A stretch of 64,000 nucleotides of DNA from Falsochrobactrum shanghaiense (GTDB taxonomy: Bacteria; Pseudomonadota; Alphaproteobacteria; Rhizobiales; Rhizobiaceae). Positions 5,965 through 13,668 of this stretch are shown here, in pieces. The DNA lies in NCBI RefSeq assembly GCF_003149535.1, contig NZ_QGDB01000004.1:126501-190500 (forward strand), read 5' to 3'. The position numbers and the translations under genes are program-made. The notes under the pieces were generated by a model. It was not told where the DNA came from, did not search any database, and saw only the letters and a program-made list of their open reading frames with translations. Within the stretch, counting starts at the first letter, position 1. Every line of letters starts with the position of its first letter.

Positions 5965-6158
5965 TCGACATGTCATTTCACCGCGTCGCCAAGGTCGAGT
6001 TGGTCACGTCTTACGTTGACAACGGCAACTCCCGAACAATCCGCATCACGAACAACAAGGGCGAGGAAACGGAAATCACTCTCTACGGCAACACTGATGC
6101 GCTCGACGCCCTGCCAAAGTCAGATGATTTCCGTGCAGTAGAAAGGGTTGCAGCATGA
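5961..6158 (+). CDS. Unknown small phage protein
   Basis: 65 residues with alternating charged and hydrophobic residues typical of a small beta fold (RTIRITNNKGEETEITLYG). It overlaps both neighbours by four bases (ATGA), indicating translational coupling. No family is recognised. Confidence 0.6.
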   Translation: MIDMSFHRVAKVELVTSYVDNGNSRTIRITNNKGEETEITLYGNTDALDALPKSDDFRAVERVAA

Positions 6159-6355
6159 CCCCTCGCGGCCAGATTTATCTTTCGTCAGCCCGCAGCCGTC
6201 GCAACACCGCCAATTATTGCCGCCGTGTTGCGATCGAGAACGAAGCGAAGCAGCGCGGCGAACTCGCCCGTAAGTGGTGGGATCACTATTGGGAATACCG
6301 CGCGAAGGCATGGGGCAATATTGCTACAGCCAAGCAGGAAAGGCTTGCGTCATGA
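6155..6355 (+). CDS. Unknown small basic phage protein
   Basis: 66 residues, Arg/Lys-rich and helical (LSSARSRRNTANYCRRVAIE, then LARKWWDHYWEYRAKAWG). It is coupled to both neighbours by ATGA overlaps. Likely nucleic-acid binding from its charge only. Confidence 0.6.
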   Translation: MTPRGQIYLSSARSRRNTANYCRRVAIENEAKQRGELARKWWDHYWEYRAKAWGNIATAKQERLAS

Positions 6356-6861
6356 GTGACCGTTACCTGAAATCCGATCTTGCCACCATTCAGGCGCAAA
6401 TTGCTGAACTCGTATCGGACAATCCAGAACTGGCCGATGATGAAGAACTCCGAGTTGATATGATCGACGGGGAAACCTCTGCGATTGAATTCCTGCACCG
6501 TGTCTATCGCCGCCAGAAAAAGGCAGAGGCCCTTGCCGAGGGCGCAAAATCAGAAAAGCAGGACGCAGCAGACCGTCAGTCACGGTTTGAAAAGCAGGCA
6601 GAAGGCTACAGGGCGCTTGCTCTTAGCATTCTGAATTCTGCAAATGTTGAAAAGCTTGTGACGCCTTTCGCGACATACAGCGTCACGTCACCGCGCACCA
6701 AGGCAGAGGTGATCAACCTCGAAGATATTCCGCAGGGATATTACCGCATCGAAAAGAAAGCGGACCTCAAGGCGATTAAGTCCGCCCTTGAGAACGGCGA
6801 GGCTATCCCCGGCGCGCAACTTACCATCGGCGTTCATGGCCTTATGATCAGGAGCAAGTGA
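6352..6861 (+). CDS. Siphovirus Gp157-like early protein
   Basis: 169 residues. A long charged helix region (about residues 10-90, with RQKKAEALAEGAKSEKQDAA) is followed by a C-terminal domain with the family-type segment FATYSVTSPRTKAEVINLED and IPQGYYRIEKKADLKAIKSAL. This layout is that of Gp157 proteins of temperate siphoviruses, early proteins usually next to recombination genes, as here. Phage resistance has been reported for the type member; the mechanism is not clear. Confidence 0.78.
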   Translation: MSDRYLKSDLATIQAQIAELVSDNPELADDEELRVDMIDGETSAIEFLHRVYRRQKKAEALAEGAKSEKQDAADRQSRFEKQAEGYRALALSILNSANVEKLVTPFATYSVTSPRTKAEVINLEDIPQGYYRIEKKADLKAIKSALENGEAIPGAQLTIGVHGLMIRSK

Positions 6862-7553
6862 TGGGCAATCTCGATCTTTGGGAGAAGTTAGGGAAAACCG
6901 ACCCCGCGCACACAAAATCATTCAAGCGCTCTGGCGGCTTTTCCGGCACCGCAATCAAGCCCATGTGGTCTTACTACCGCATGACGGAAGAATTCGGCCC
7001 TGTTGGGCAAGGATGGGGAATTTATGAGCCCTCTTTTCAGGTCATCCCCGGTTCAGATGGCGAAGTGCTGGTCTATTGCACCGTCTCGATTTGGTACGAA
7101 AAGCCAGAGCAACGCTCATGGGGCGTTGGCGGAGACAAGGTTGTCGGTAAAAATAAATACGGCCTTTCTGGTGACGATGAAGCGTTCAAGAAGGCATTCA
7201 CTGACGCCATCACAAATGCTCTCAAACTGATCGGCGTCGGCGCTGACGTACATATGGGGATGTTTGACGACAGCAAGTACGTCAATGGCCTCAAAGCCGA
7301 ATACGGCCAAACTGCACCAGACAACAACGAGCAGAAACCCTCTCCAAAAAATGGCGAGGCTCGCGCTTTGTTCTCTGCCCTCGAAAAGGATATGCGGAAG
7401 ATTTCCACCCGCTCCGACCTTGCCGCATGGTGGAAGGATAGCGAGTGTGTTGAAAAGCGCAGACAGCTTCCGAGCGATTGGCAAAAGGACCTCCATGAGG
7501 AATTCGTGAGGCATGGCACTTCCTTGCCTGATGATCAGAGGGAGGCCGCATAA
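6861..7553 (+). CDS. Rad52-like single-strand annealing/recombination protein
   Basis: 230 residues. The N-terminal two thirds hold AIKPMWSYYRMTEEFGPVG (about 28-46) and EAFKKAFTDAITNALKLIG (about 102-120), the pattern of bacterial and phage Rad52/22-type annealing proteins: a substrate-binding beta sheet and a conserved A-DA-T-ALK helix. The C-terminal 80 residues are variable. ATG 6861 has a GGAG site. It is expected to anneal single strands during phage recombination or replication. The family call is from memory. Confidence 0.65.
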   Translation: MGNLDLWEKLGKTDPAHTKSFKRSGGFSGTAIKPMWSYYRMTEEFGPVGQGWGIYEPSFQVIPGSDGEVLVYCTVSIWYEKPEQRSWGVGGDKVVGKNKYGLSGDDEAFKKAFTDAITNALKLIGVGADVHMGMFDDSKYVNGLKAEYGQTAPDNNEQKPSPKNGEARALFSALEKDMRKISTRSDLAAWWKDSECVEKRRQLPSDWQKDLHEEFVRHGTSLPDDQREAA

Positions 7554-8062
7554 TGTCCAGCGCTCCAATCACAATGTCATGGGATGGCGAGGCCATGGTG
7601 CCGACCTCCCCTTATTGGGCGTCCCGCGCAGATCGCCAGTTTGTCGTTGGTGAAACTTACAAGCTTGTCGAGCATCACGACCGTTCGGAAGCCAGCCACA
7701 ACCATTATTTCGCTTCCATTGCGAATGCATGGAACACGCTGCCGGATCACCTGCTGGCTGATTACCCGACCGCCGAGCATCTGCGTAAAAAGATGCTGGT
7801 CAAGTGCGGTTACGCTGATGAACGCAGCATAGTTTGCGCCAGCAAGGCCGAAGCCGATCGGATAGCCGCTTTCATCAAGCCCATGGATGAATACGCAGTT
7901 GTCATTCATCGCGAAGCAGTCGTGAAGGTATTCACCGCTCAAAGCCAGAGCATGAAGGCCATGGGCAAACGTGAGTTTCAAGAAAGCAAAGAAGCCGTTC
8001 TCGCCGCGATTGACAAGCTGCTTGGCGTGGAACCCGGAGCAACAGCGAGGGCAGCAGCATGA
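7553..8062 (+). CDS. Phage protein of DUF1367-like type, possibly recombination-associated
   Basis: 169 residues beginning with a strand-rich segment (ADRQFVVGETYKLVEHHDRS) and then HNHYFASIANAWNTLPDHL. This resembles small phage proteins found beside recombination functions (NinB or DUF1367 type), but similarity is weak and from memory. The stop overlaps the next start (ATGA). Confidence 0.5.
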   Translation: MSSAPITMSWDGEAMVPTSPYWASRADRQFVVGETYKLVEHHDRSEASHNHYFASIANAWNTLPDHLLADYPTAEHLRKKMLVKCGYADERSIVCASKAEADRIAAFIKPMDEYAVVIHREAVVKVFTAQSQSMKAMGKREFQESKEAVLAAIDKLLGVEPGATARAAA

Positions 8063-8238
8063 GCAAGCCCCTCCTTATACCGTCCCATTACCGCAGCAAG
8101 CCTTATGACGCTGTGAAGATCAAGAAAACCAAGCAGCTTGAACGCGAGGTTTACGGCCCGTTCGACCGTGAATGCGTTCTTGCCGTCGATATAGCTCTGG
8201 CATCCACTGACTTTCCGGAGGTGAGCCATGGCGCGTAA
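8059..8238 (+). CDS. 59-residue unknown phage protein
   Basis: It starts in an ATGA overlap with the gene before and ends eleven bases inside the HNH gene, filling the only space between them. The product begins with a basic stretch (SHYRSKPYDAVKIKKTKQLE) followed by a hydrophobic strand. No family is recognised. Confidence 0.55.
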   Translation: MSKPLLIPSHYRSKPYDAVKIKKTKQLEREVYGPFDRECVLAVDIALASTDFPEVSHGA

Positions 8239-8608
8239 ATCCTTCAACGCCAAAGAGCGCGACCGCCTTTTCAAGCTTTATGCTGGCAAGTGCTATCTCT
8301 GTGATGGCCAGATCGATCGTAAGAAAGAACGCTTTGAAATCGAGCATGTGATCCCGCTGGCAATCTCGGACGATAACAGCGATGGCAACCTGCGTCTCGC
8401 TCATGCAAAATGTCATTTGGCAAAAACAGCAACCGATCTTGCCACTATTGCCAAAGTCAAGCGGCAGGCTGGAAATCATGACGGATCGCGCGTGAAAAAG
8501 TCTGCGCTCGCCGCGAAAAACAAGCAGCCCAAACGCCTCACAAAACAACTCCCTCCCCGTAAGCGCGACATATTCGGTCGCCCTGTTAGCGAAGGTATTT
8601 CATCATGA
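8228..8608 (+). CDS. HNH endonuclease
   Basis: 126 residues. CYLC (about residue 22-25) and a later Cys/His pair form a metal knuckle; the HNH core is EIEHVIPLAI, then GNLRLAHAKCH (about 37-62). The C-terminal half is basic. In this position it may act in DNA processing or homing rather than packaging, since no terminase is nearby. The last six codons (RPVSEG) lie in an 18-base repeat shared with the end of the gene at 8814-8999. Confidence 0.85.
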   Translation: MARKSFNAKERDRLFKLYAGKCYLCDGQIDRKKERFEIEHVIPLAISDDNSDGNLRLAHAKCHLAKTATDLATIAKVKRQAGNHDGSRVKKSALAAKNKQPKRLTKQLPPRKRDIFGRPVSEGISS

Positions 8609-8987
8609 AACTGACCCGGATGATTGACTATGAAGACCTGATTTTTCAAGCAAAGTGCCAGCTTGATAACGTGTCCGATTATTTCGATGAAGATGCATCA
8701 CTGCACCGCTGCGAAGGCAATACGCTGTTTATGATCCTCGATGATGGATCGGAAGCGCGCATTGATCTTGACCCGATCATTGATTTCGTCGCTGCGATGA
8801 AGGAGTTGCGGTGATGCAATTTGAACAGAGATATTTGGGCGATGGCGTCTATGCGTCATTCGACGGCTATCAGGTCTGGTTGCACGTCAATCGGCATGAT
8901 GCTGCCCCGTCAGTTGCGCTCGAACCTGCCGTCATTGATGCGCTCAACGCCTATTACAGAGACGTGACGCGCCCTGTTAGCGAAGGT
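8579..8987 (+). repeat. 18-base direct repeat at the ends of two genes (8579-8596 and 8970-8987)
   Basis: CGCCCTGTTAGCGAAGGT occurs exactly at both places, each time coding RPVSEG just before the stop of one gene and the start of the next. The flanks differ, which points to recombination or gene insertion between module ends. Confidence 0.75.
8605..8814 (+). CDS. Unknown small acidic phage protein
   Basis: 69 residues, acidic (DNVSDYFDEDASLHRCEG, then ILDDGSEARIDLDPIIDF), ATGA-coupled to the HNH gene and overlapping the next gene. It may be a DNA mimic or adaptor by charge only; no family is recognised. Confidence 0.6.
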   Translation: MKLTRMIDYEDLIFQAKCQLDNVSDYFDEDASLHRCEGNTLFMILDDGSEARIDLDPIIDFVAAMKELR

Positions 8988-8999
8988 GTGCGGCCATGA
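8814..8999 (+). CDS. Unknown small phage protein ending RPVSEGVRP
   Basis: 61 residues; ATG 8814 with AAGGAG upstream is preferred to the GTG at 8811. Beta-rich start (YLGDGVYASFDGYQVWLHVN). The C-terminal tail is shared with the HNH gene through the 18-base repeat. No family is recognised. Confidence 0.6.
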   Translation: MQFEQRYLGDGVYASFDGYQVWLHVNRHDAAPSVALEPAVIDALNAYYRDVTRPVSEGVRP

Positions 9000-9682
9000 C
9001 CATTTCAGAACAGGCCGTGAAGGCGGCGCTTGATAAATGGCGCGACCATGAATTTGACGGGACACTAGATACGCCACGGATGCGCGCTGCCCTCACCGCA
9101 GCAGCCCCTTATATGCAGGGAGCAGCGCGAGAACAGGCGTTGGACCTATCGGTACTAGAACGCTTGGCGAAAGTCGCTGACGACTATGATGAACCGGATG
9201 AGATCGGCCCGTTTCCTGACATTCAGGATGCGATGATAACCGTTCGCGATCTACGGCAAATCCGTAAGCTTCTCGCCGCCCTATCCTCCCCGGACCATGC
9301 CGACGCCGGTAAGGTGCATGAATATGTGCAGGGCTACGAGTTCCGGGCCGACAATGGCGGTGGGTACACGCCGACAGACGGCGAACTCGCTATGATCGAA
9401 GACGCCATTCAAGGGTTTATTTCCGACGCCGGTAAATCTGTCGAGGGGGATGGGTGGCTGCCGATTGAGACGGCGCCGACAAACAAGGCCATCCAGATTT
9501 TTGTCCCGAATGCTGATTATTACGGCAATGAGGGCGTCTACGCTGGAATGCTTGTTGATAGGGGAGCCGGACAACGCTGGACAACGTTCGGATGGGCAGT
9601 GGGGCGCGATCTATCGCCCGACACGCAACCTGTTCGCTGGCGTCCTCTCCACTCTGCACCAGCTTCGGAGGGCGCGGAATGA
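8996..9682 (+). CDS. Phage protein with C-terminal DUF551-like domain
   Basis: 228 residues. A helical N-terminal part (residues 1-110) is followed by GWLPIETAPTNKAIQIF and WRPLHSAP at about 155-225, the W-PIETAP...H-P pattern of DUF551-type domains common in phage early regions. Coupled by ATGA to both neighbours. Function unknown. Confidence 0.65.
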   Translation: MTISEQAVKAALDKWRDHEFDGTLDTPRMRAALTAAAPYMQGAAREQALDLSVLERLAKVADDYDEPDEIGPFPDIQDAMITVRDLRQIRKLLAALSSPDHADAGKVHEYVQGYEFRADNGGGYTPTDGELAMIEDAIQGFISDAGKSVEGDGWLPIETAPTNKAIQIFVPNADYYGNEGVYAGMLVDRGAGQRWTTFGWAVGRDLSPDTQPVRWRPLHSAPASEGAE

Positions 9683-10011
9683 GCAAGCGCGGCGAATTTA
9701 CACCATTCATCAAATCCAAAATGGAAGCGTTTCTTGGTCGAGAGACGTCCAGAACAGAACTGCGCCTCTTGCCTTACTTGCACTATGTGATGGTCAACGA
9801 ACAAAGGATCGACCCGAATAAGGTCAATCAGGAAGAGCGATCAATCCTTTCACAGCTTCGAGAAGCTGGACACATCGACGGTGGCGCAGCGGGCATGGCA
9901 ATTACCCGCGAGTTCTACGACTTCATCTGCGACGTGGTGTTTTACGCCTATGTCGCGCACGAAGAAACGCCTTTTGAAGCCCCATCAGGAGGCGACCGTC
10001 ATGGCGAGTGA
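9679..10011 (+). CDS. Unknown phage protein
   Basis: 110 residues from ATG 9679 (ATGA overlap with the gene before). The sequence is helical with FLGRETSRTELRLLPYLHYV and a hydrophobic C-terminal part. It overlaps the next gene by eleven bases. No family is recognised. Confidence 0.6.
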   Translation: MSKRGEFTPFIKSKMEAFLGRETSRTELRLLPYLHYVMVNEQRIDPNKVNQEERSILSQLREAGHIDGGAAGMAITREFYDFICDVVFYAYVAHEETPFEAPSGGDRHGE

Positions 10012-10639
10012 ACTGAAGCCATGCGGTGGATGTGGTGCAACCAGTGAGCGAGAGCGTTGCATAGGGTGTCTGCACGACTTCGGAACGCCGGAAAGTGCAT
10101 GGGTTGCCGCCCGCCCCGCTCCTGCCGCTACAGATACAGGATTGGTGACAGTCGGGTTTGTCCCACCGATGTTCGTTGAAGGCAAAGGTGCGGATTACAA
10201 CGACATATTCCGTAGTGTCAGCATTGCCGAAAACTATGTCGCTGTCGTCACCCGCTCGCAGGCCGAAGAGCTATTGGCGGCGGAACGGGAAGGAAAGCGC
10301 TTTTGGCAAAATGAATACACCCAAAAGAGCAAACTTCTGCTGAAATCAGAAACCGACAACGCGGCAAAGGATGCGCGGATTAAGGAGTTGGAGGCGGATT
10401 TCAAAAAGGCTTACGACCACGGGTTTGCGGACGGATGCGGCGACACTTACGGGGATGTTGAAAGAGCAAATGCCCGGTGTGAAGCCCTCGAAGCCAAGCT
10501 CGCGGTTGCTGAAAAGGCGCTGGAGCCGTTTGCTAATGCGGCAGATGGGCGGAAGAGCGAGAGCGTCACGGGGTCCGTTTGCTTCTCGCAGCACTATCTT
10601 TTGGCAGCCCGAGCCGTGCTGGGAGGGAAGCCGTCATGA
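10001..10639 (+). CDS. Zinc-ribbon/coiled-coil phage protein, Lar-like N-terminus
   Basis: 212 residues. The first 30 residues, ELKPCGGCGATSERERCIGC, hold two Cys pairs as in Lar-type restriction-alleviation proteins. A linker and a long coiled coil (about residues 85-185, with REGKRFWQNEYTQ and DARIKELEADFKKAY) follow. The zinc ribbon alone is a weak family marker, so Lar activity is only a possibility. Confidence 0.5.
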   Translation: MASELKPCGGCGATSERERCIGCLHDFGTPESAWVAARPAPAATDTGLVTVGFVPPMFVEGKGADYNDIFRSVSIAENYVAVVTRSQAEELLAAEREGKRFWQNEYTQKSKLLLKSETDNAAKDARIKELEADFKKAYDHGFADGCGDTYGDVERANARCEALEAKLAVAEKALEPFANAADGRKSESVTGSVCFSQHYLLAARAVLGGKPS

Positions 10640-10788
10640 ACCCCGACCACCTCCCAAATGGCCATACGATACTTGAGCAAGCCGATAGGCTTGATGGTCG
10701 AGTGAGCCAAACTGTTCGCGTTGACGCAACTGGCGAGGAATACGAACGCATTGTTCACGCCGACGAAGCTTATGGAGAGGAAGAATGA
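10636..10788 (+). CDS. 50-residue unknown phage protein
   Basis: It starts in an ATGA overlap with the gene before and ends overlapping the start of the next. The sequence is acidic at the C-terminus (HADEAYGEEE). No family is recognised. Confidence 0.5.
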   Translation: MNPDHLPNGHTILEQADRLDGRVSQTVRVDATGEEYERIVHADEAYGEEE

Positions 10789-11081
10789 AAGTTTATGCGC
10801 TCTATCAGGGATGGGTGCAGGCTGAAATCGACGGCATCCAGATCAACGGCAAGAACTACAGCGCTTCGCAAATTCTGTCGATGGAAGCCAAACTTGCTGA
10901 TCGCACTGAAGCGGACCACGCACTTGTCGACAAATACCGCGATCCGAAAACCGGCTCATTCGAATTTCCCGGCGATGTTGCCAAGATAATTCGACGCTTC
11001 GAAGCGATTATCGAAGAACAAGAGCGCGACTTGGACCAAGCCCGTTGCCACATATTCGCAGCTATGGAGGCTGGATATTAA
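10785..11081 (+). CDS. Unknown phage protein
   Basis: 98 residues; a beta start (MKVYALYQGWVQAEIDGIQI) and a C-terminal helix (VAKIIRRFEAIIEEQERDLD). Good GGAGAGGAAGA site before the ATG. The next gene starts directly after its stop. Confidence 0.6.
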   Translation: MKVYALYQGWVQAEIDGIQINGKNYSASQILSMEAKLADRTEADHALVDKYRDPKTGSFEFPGDVAKIIRRFEAIIEEQERDLDQARCHIFAAMEAGY

Positions 11082-11480
11082 ATGACTTCCGACCTCATTA
11101 CCCGTCTCTCCAAGCTAGACGTGCCTGACAGGACGACCGCCGCAACCAAACAGAAAATCCGTGATGCATTCCGCAATACACGTGAGGTTCCCGCTGTTCT
11201 TCGCGATGCTATCAACGAAAAGCTATGCCAAGAGCATATTGTTAGGCAGGGGGCGCGGTTTCACGTCCCGTCATGGAGCATGATGTGCGGCAAATGCCCG
11301 CCTTACGCTGACTTTTCAGTCCAATGGTGCAGCGAGCCATTCTGCGAAGAAAACAGAGCCGGAGTTATCGCTCTTATCGAACACGGCCACGATGAACGTC
11401 CGGTGCCGCAGCCAGCCTTAAAGGAATGGCTAGGTACCCTCTTGCGCGCAAAGGAGGCAAGCCATGAGCCGTTACGATGA
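11082..11480 (+). CDS. Unknown phage protein with Cys motif
   Basis: 132 residues beginning at the base after the previous stop. CGKCPPYADFSVQWCSEPFC (about residues 67-86) has four cysteines that could bind a metal. The last 17 bases overlap the next gene. No family is recognised. Confidence 0.55.
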   Translation: MTSDLITRLSKLDVPDRTTAATKQKIRDAFRNTREVPAVLRDAINEKLCQEHIVRQGARFHVPSWSMMCGKCPPYADFSVQWCSEPFCEENRAGVIALIEHGHDERPVPQPALKEWLGTLLRAKEASHEPLR

Positions 11481-11697
11481 CCCACCACCGCAGTTCGGCC
11501 TAACGTTTGCTGGCATCTATTACGGCACCGATGCTCAAGCGCTATTTTTGCAAGATATTATCCAAGATGCGATGCGCAAACATGCCGGTAAGCCTCAAGA
11601 GAAGCTTTTAGCTAAGTGGTTCAACGAAGTTGAATATCAGCGAGGAAACGCAAAGCGCGAGCAATGGCGCGGATGGGAGGCCACCCATGGCAAGTAA
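11464..11697 (+). CDS. Unknown small phage protein
   Basis: 77 residues; GGAGGCAAGCC before the ATG. Begins DDPPPQFGLTFAGIYYGTDA and ends in a basic helix (RGNAKREQWRGWEATHGK). It overlaps the neighbour genes at both ends. No family is recognised. Confidence 0.55.
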   Translation: MSRYDDPPPQFGLTFAGIYYGTDAQALFLQDIIQDAMRKHAGKPQEKLLAKWFNEVEYQRGNAKREQWRGWEATHGK

Positions 11698-11971
11698 GGA
11701 ACTCATCGAGAAGGTGGAGCGCGCTATTGGGAACAGTGGATACCAAAACTACCCGCTCGCCATGGTACACACGGTTATCGCCAAAGCCGCCATCTCCACC
11801 ATCTACGCCGCTCTACAGGAGCCGAACGCGAACCAAGAGCAATCTGGTATGCGGGAGATTATGGGCGGCACAGGCTATGTGAACCACGAGATTTACATTG
11901 ATCCGGAAACACCGTGGCACACATGGCGCGCCATGCTCGCCGCCTCCGCACTTGGGGAGCAGAGCGAATGA
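11687..11971 (+). CDS. Unknown phage protein
   Basis: 94 residues from ATG 11687 with a GGGAGG site. Two helices (KELIEKVERAIGNSGYQ, MVHTVIAKAAISTIYAAL) precede a less regular C-terminus. It overlaps genes at both ends. Confidence 0.55.
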   Translation: MASKELIEKVERAIGNSGYQNYPLAMVHTVIAKAAISTIYAALQEPNANQEQSGMREIMGGTGYVNHEIYIDPETPWHTWRAMLAASALGEQSE

Positions 11972-12090
11972 AGTGGACTTGGATCACACCTTATGAGTTT
12001 CACAAGATGGCAAAAGAAGCTTCCGACGCAGCGCACAAAGCATTCATGGTTGCGCTTCGCCAAGCCCTGAAAGGCGGTGACAATGGCTAA
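11968..12090 (+). CDS. 40-residue unknown phage protein
   Basis: An ATGA overlap with the gene before and eight bases of overlap with the gene after support translation. The product is one amphipathic helix (PYEFHKMAKEASDAAHKAF). No family is recognised. Confidence 0.5.
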   Translation: MKWTWITPYEFHKMAKEASDAAHKAFMVALRQALKGGDNG

Positions 12091-12259
12091 GCTGACACCT
12101 GAGTACATCGAAAAACTGATCGATGAAACGGGCCGAGATGCGGTTTTCACAAAAGCGCGGGAACTCGGTTGGTCCGATGGTGGCGCGCCGCTGTTCGTTT
12201 GGAATGTCATTTGTCAGGACATTCAACGGGATCGCGCCGCACTGCGGGAAAGGGAGTGA
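12083..12259 (+). CDS. Unknown small phage protein
   Basis: 58 residues from ATG 12083, which has AAGGCGG upstream; the GTG at 12077 is less likely. Helical and charged (LTPEYIEKLIDETGRDAVF). It lies just before the excisionase gene. Confidence 0.55.
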   Translation: MAKLTPEYIEKLIDETGRDAVFTKARELGWSDGGAPLFVWNVICQDIQRDRAALRERE

Positions 12260-12262
12260 GGG

Positions 12263-12559
12263 ATGAAAGAGATAATATACACGCCCACCACGCTAGCGAA
12301 GCGGTGGGACTGCTCCGAGCGGCATATCCGCAACATGATAGATCGGGGCGAATTGCCTGCCTTCCGTCTGGGCGGCAAGCTGCTAAGAATACGCGGGGAA
12401 GATGTGGAGGCGCTTGAATGTCAGAATGGCGAATTACCAGATTGCGAGGCAAGTTCGCTCTCACATTCGAGCAAGACGGGAAGCGAAAGCGATACTCGCT
12501 CGGAACCGATGACCCGCGCGAGGCTTACCGCATTGCGCCTGCAATCTTTGCCGAGCTAA
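12263..12559 (+). CDS. xis: Excisionase / HTH_17 (MerR-like) DNA-binding protein
   Basis: 98 residues. Residues 6-50 are a winged HTH of the excisionase type (TPTTLAKRWDCSERHIRNMI, then RGELPAFRLGGKLLRIRGED). The tail after residue 53 overlaps the integrase start for 142 bases in another frame and looks like low-selection sequence, so it may be a by-product of the overlap. It should control integration versus excision by the next gene. Confidence 0.82.
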   Translation: MKEIIYTPTTLAKRWDCSERHIRNMIDRGELPAFRLGGKLLRIRGEDVEALECQNGELPDCEASSLSHSSKTGSESDTRSEPMTRARLTALRLQSLPS

Positions 12560-13452
12560 CACGATCTAAGGGAGGGAAGGTTAAAGACTTGTGGCAAGGA
12601 TACATGAGCGACAAGTCAGGCCACGCGATCATAGAGACCATGAAGTATACATGGCGAGCGCTGGAAGCACGATTTGGAGACATGGACGGGGAAAGAATAT
12701 CGATTGGTGATTGCCGCGCCCATACCGAAGAAAGAAAGCGCGCAGGAATATCAGATGGGACAATTCACACAGAACTAGGCCATCTGCGCATGGTGCTGGT
12801 GTGGGCAGAAAAGCACGGCTTAATCGACAAAGCCCCATATATAGAGCGGCCACAAAAGCCAGAGCCTAAAGATCGATACATGACCAGAGACGAAGCCAAG
12901 CGCATAATTAATGAGGCAAGAACGCCTCATTTGCGTTTGGCATTTCATCTAATGCTGGCAACGGCAGCGCGTGTTACCGCCCTGCTGGAACTGACATGGG
13001 ATCGTGTGGATATGGACCGCCGCCTAATCTATTTGCGCGACCCCAACGACCCGACGCGGAGAAAAGGCCGTGCCATTGTTCCGATCAATGCAACGCTTTT
13101 GGCAGCATTGCAGGAAGCGCGCGGCGGCGCGTTGACGGATTACGTCATCGAATGGGCGGGACAACCCGTAAAAAGTTTAAAGAAAGGGATTGCCACTGCG
13201 GCGGATAAAGCAGGTCTTGAAGGTATTTCCGCACACGTATTCAGGCATACCGCAGCCGTCTGGATGGTAGAGGCTGGAGTGCCGATGGAGGAAGTGTCGC
13301 AATATCTTGGGCATAAAAATGTGAATATAACCCGCAAGGTTTACGCTAAATATTCCCCCACTCATTTACGGCGGGCCGCAGAAGCTTTAGAGATGGGTAT
13401 ATATGAAGTTCCCCCCGGTTCATTTGAACCTGCGAAGAAGAACACAAAATGA
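12418..13452 (+). CDS. int: Tyrosine integrase/recombinase
   Basis: 344 residues. Residues 1-50 may be an arm-binding region, 51-135 the core-binding helices and 155-320 the catalytic domain. The catalytic set is R185 (ATAARVTALL), H273 and R276 (HVFRH), H299 (QYLGHK) and the nucleophile Y309 (RKVYAKY). It lies 73 bases from the tRNA-Val 3' copy that forms the element end, as usual for tRNA-targeting integrases. Confidence 0.95.
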   Translation: MSEWRITRLRGKFALTFEQDGKRKRYSLGTDDPREAYRIAPAIFAELTRSKGGKVKDLWQGYMSDKSGHAIIETMKYTWRALEARFGDMDGERISIGDCRAHTEERKRAGISDGTIHTELGHLRMVLVWAEKHGLIDKAPYIERPQKPEPKDRYMTRDEAKRIINEARTPHLRLAFHLMLATAARVTALLELTWDRVDMDRRLIYLRDPNDPTRRKGRAIVPINATLLAALQEARGGALTDYVIEWAGQPVKSLKKGIATAADKAGLEGISAHVFRHTAAVWMVEAGVPMEEVSQYLGHKNVNITRKVYAKYSPTHLRRAAEALEMGIYEVPPGSFEPAKKNTK

Positions 13453-13524
13453 ACATAGGGCCGGAAATGCCAATTATTAAGTTCCCCCTTCCCCAGAATA
13501 CCAGCATTTCCGGTCAGGCCGTTT

Positions 13525-13571
13525 CGTTGACATTGTAGGGGTCACAGGTTCAATCCCTGTCACGCCCACCA
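13525..13571 (+). other. Attachment site: 3' part of tRNA-Val(GAC)
   Basis: From CGTTGACAT (anticodon loop, anticodon GAC at 13529-13531) through TGTAG, GGGTC, the T arm ACAGG-TTCAATC-CCTGT, CACGCCC, A and CCA, this reads as the 3' half of tRNA-Val(GAC). The 5' half (expected to begin GGGCGTG) is absent, and the upstream bases do not form the stems, so it is not a functional tRNA. It is the displaced half left by integration; the reconstituted tRNA should be left of position 1. Confidence 0.85.
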
Positions 13572-13668
13572 TTCGAAATCCCCCCTTTTTTTGAAATATC
13601 GCAGCAAGATTGAACCAAATCGCCAAAGCAGCGTTTCTTAACCAGTCGTTAACCATAGGGAGGCTGGT

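Larger units (their letters stand above)
1..13571. mobile_element. Integrated temperate-phage-like element, right part
   Basis: The element is bounded on the right by a copied tRNA-Val 3' end right after a tyrosine integrase. It contains a phage-type repressor, divergent early promoters with shared operators, Gp157-like and Rad52-like early genes, an excisionase and dense short overlapping genes. Its genes differ in base use from the chromosome that follows (13.6 kb onward); the ATPase at 3515-4738 is clearly more AT-rich. The left end, intact tRNA and any structural or lysis genes are outside the window. Whether it is a full prophage or a remnant cannot be judged here. Confidence 0.88.

Noticed and set aside
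13525-13571. Functional tRNA gene
   Set aside because: Only the 3' half is present; the bases before it do not complete the acceptor, D or anticodon stems.
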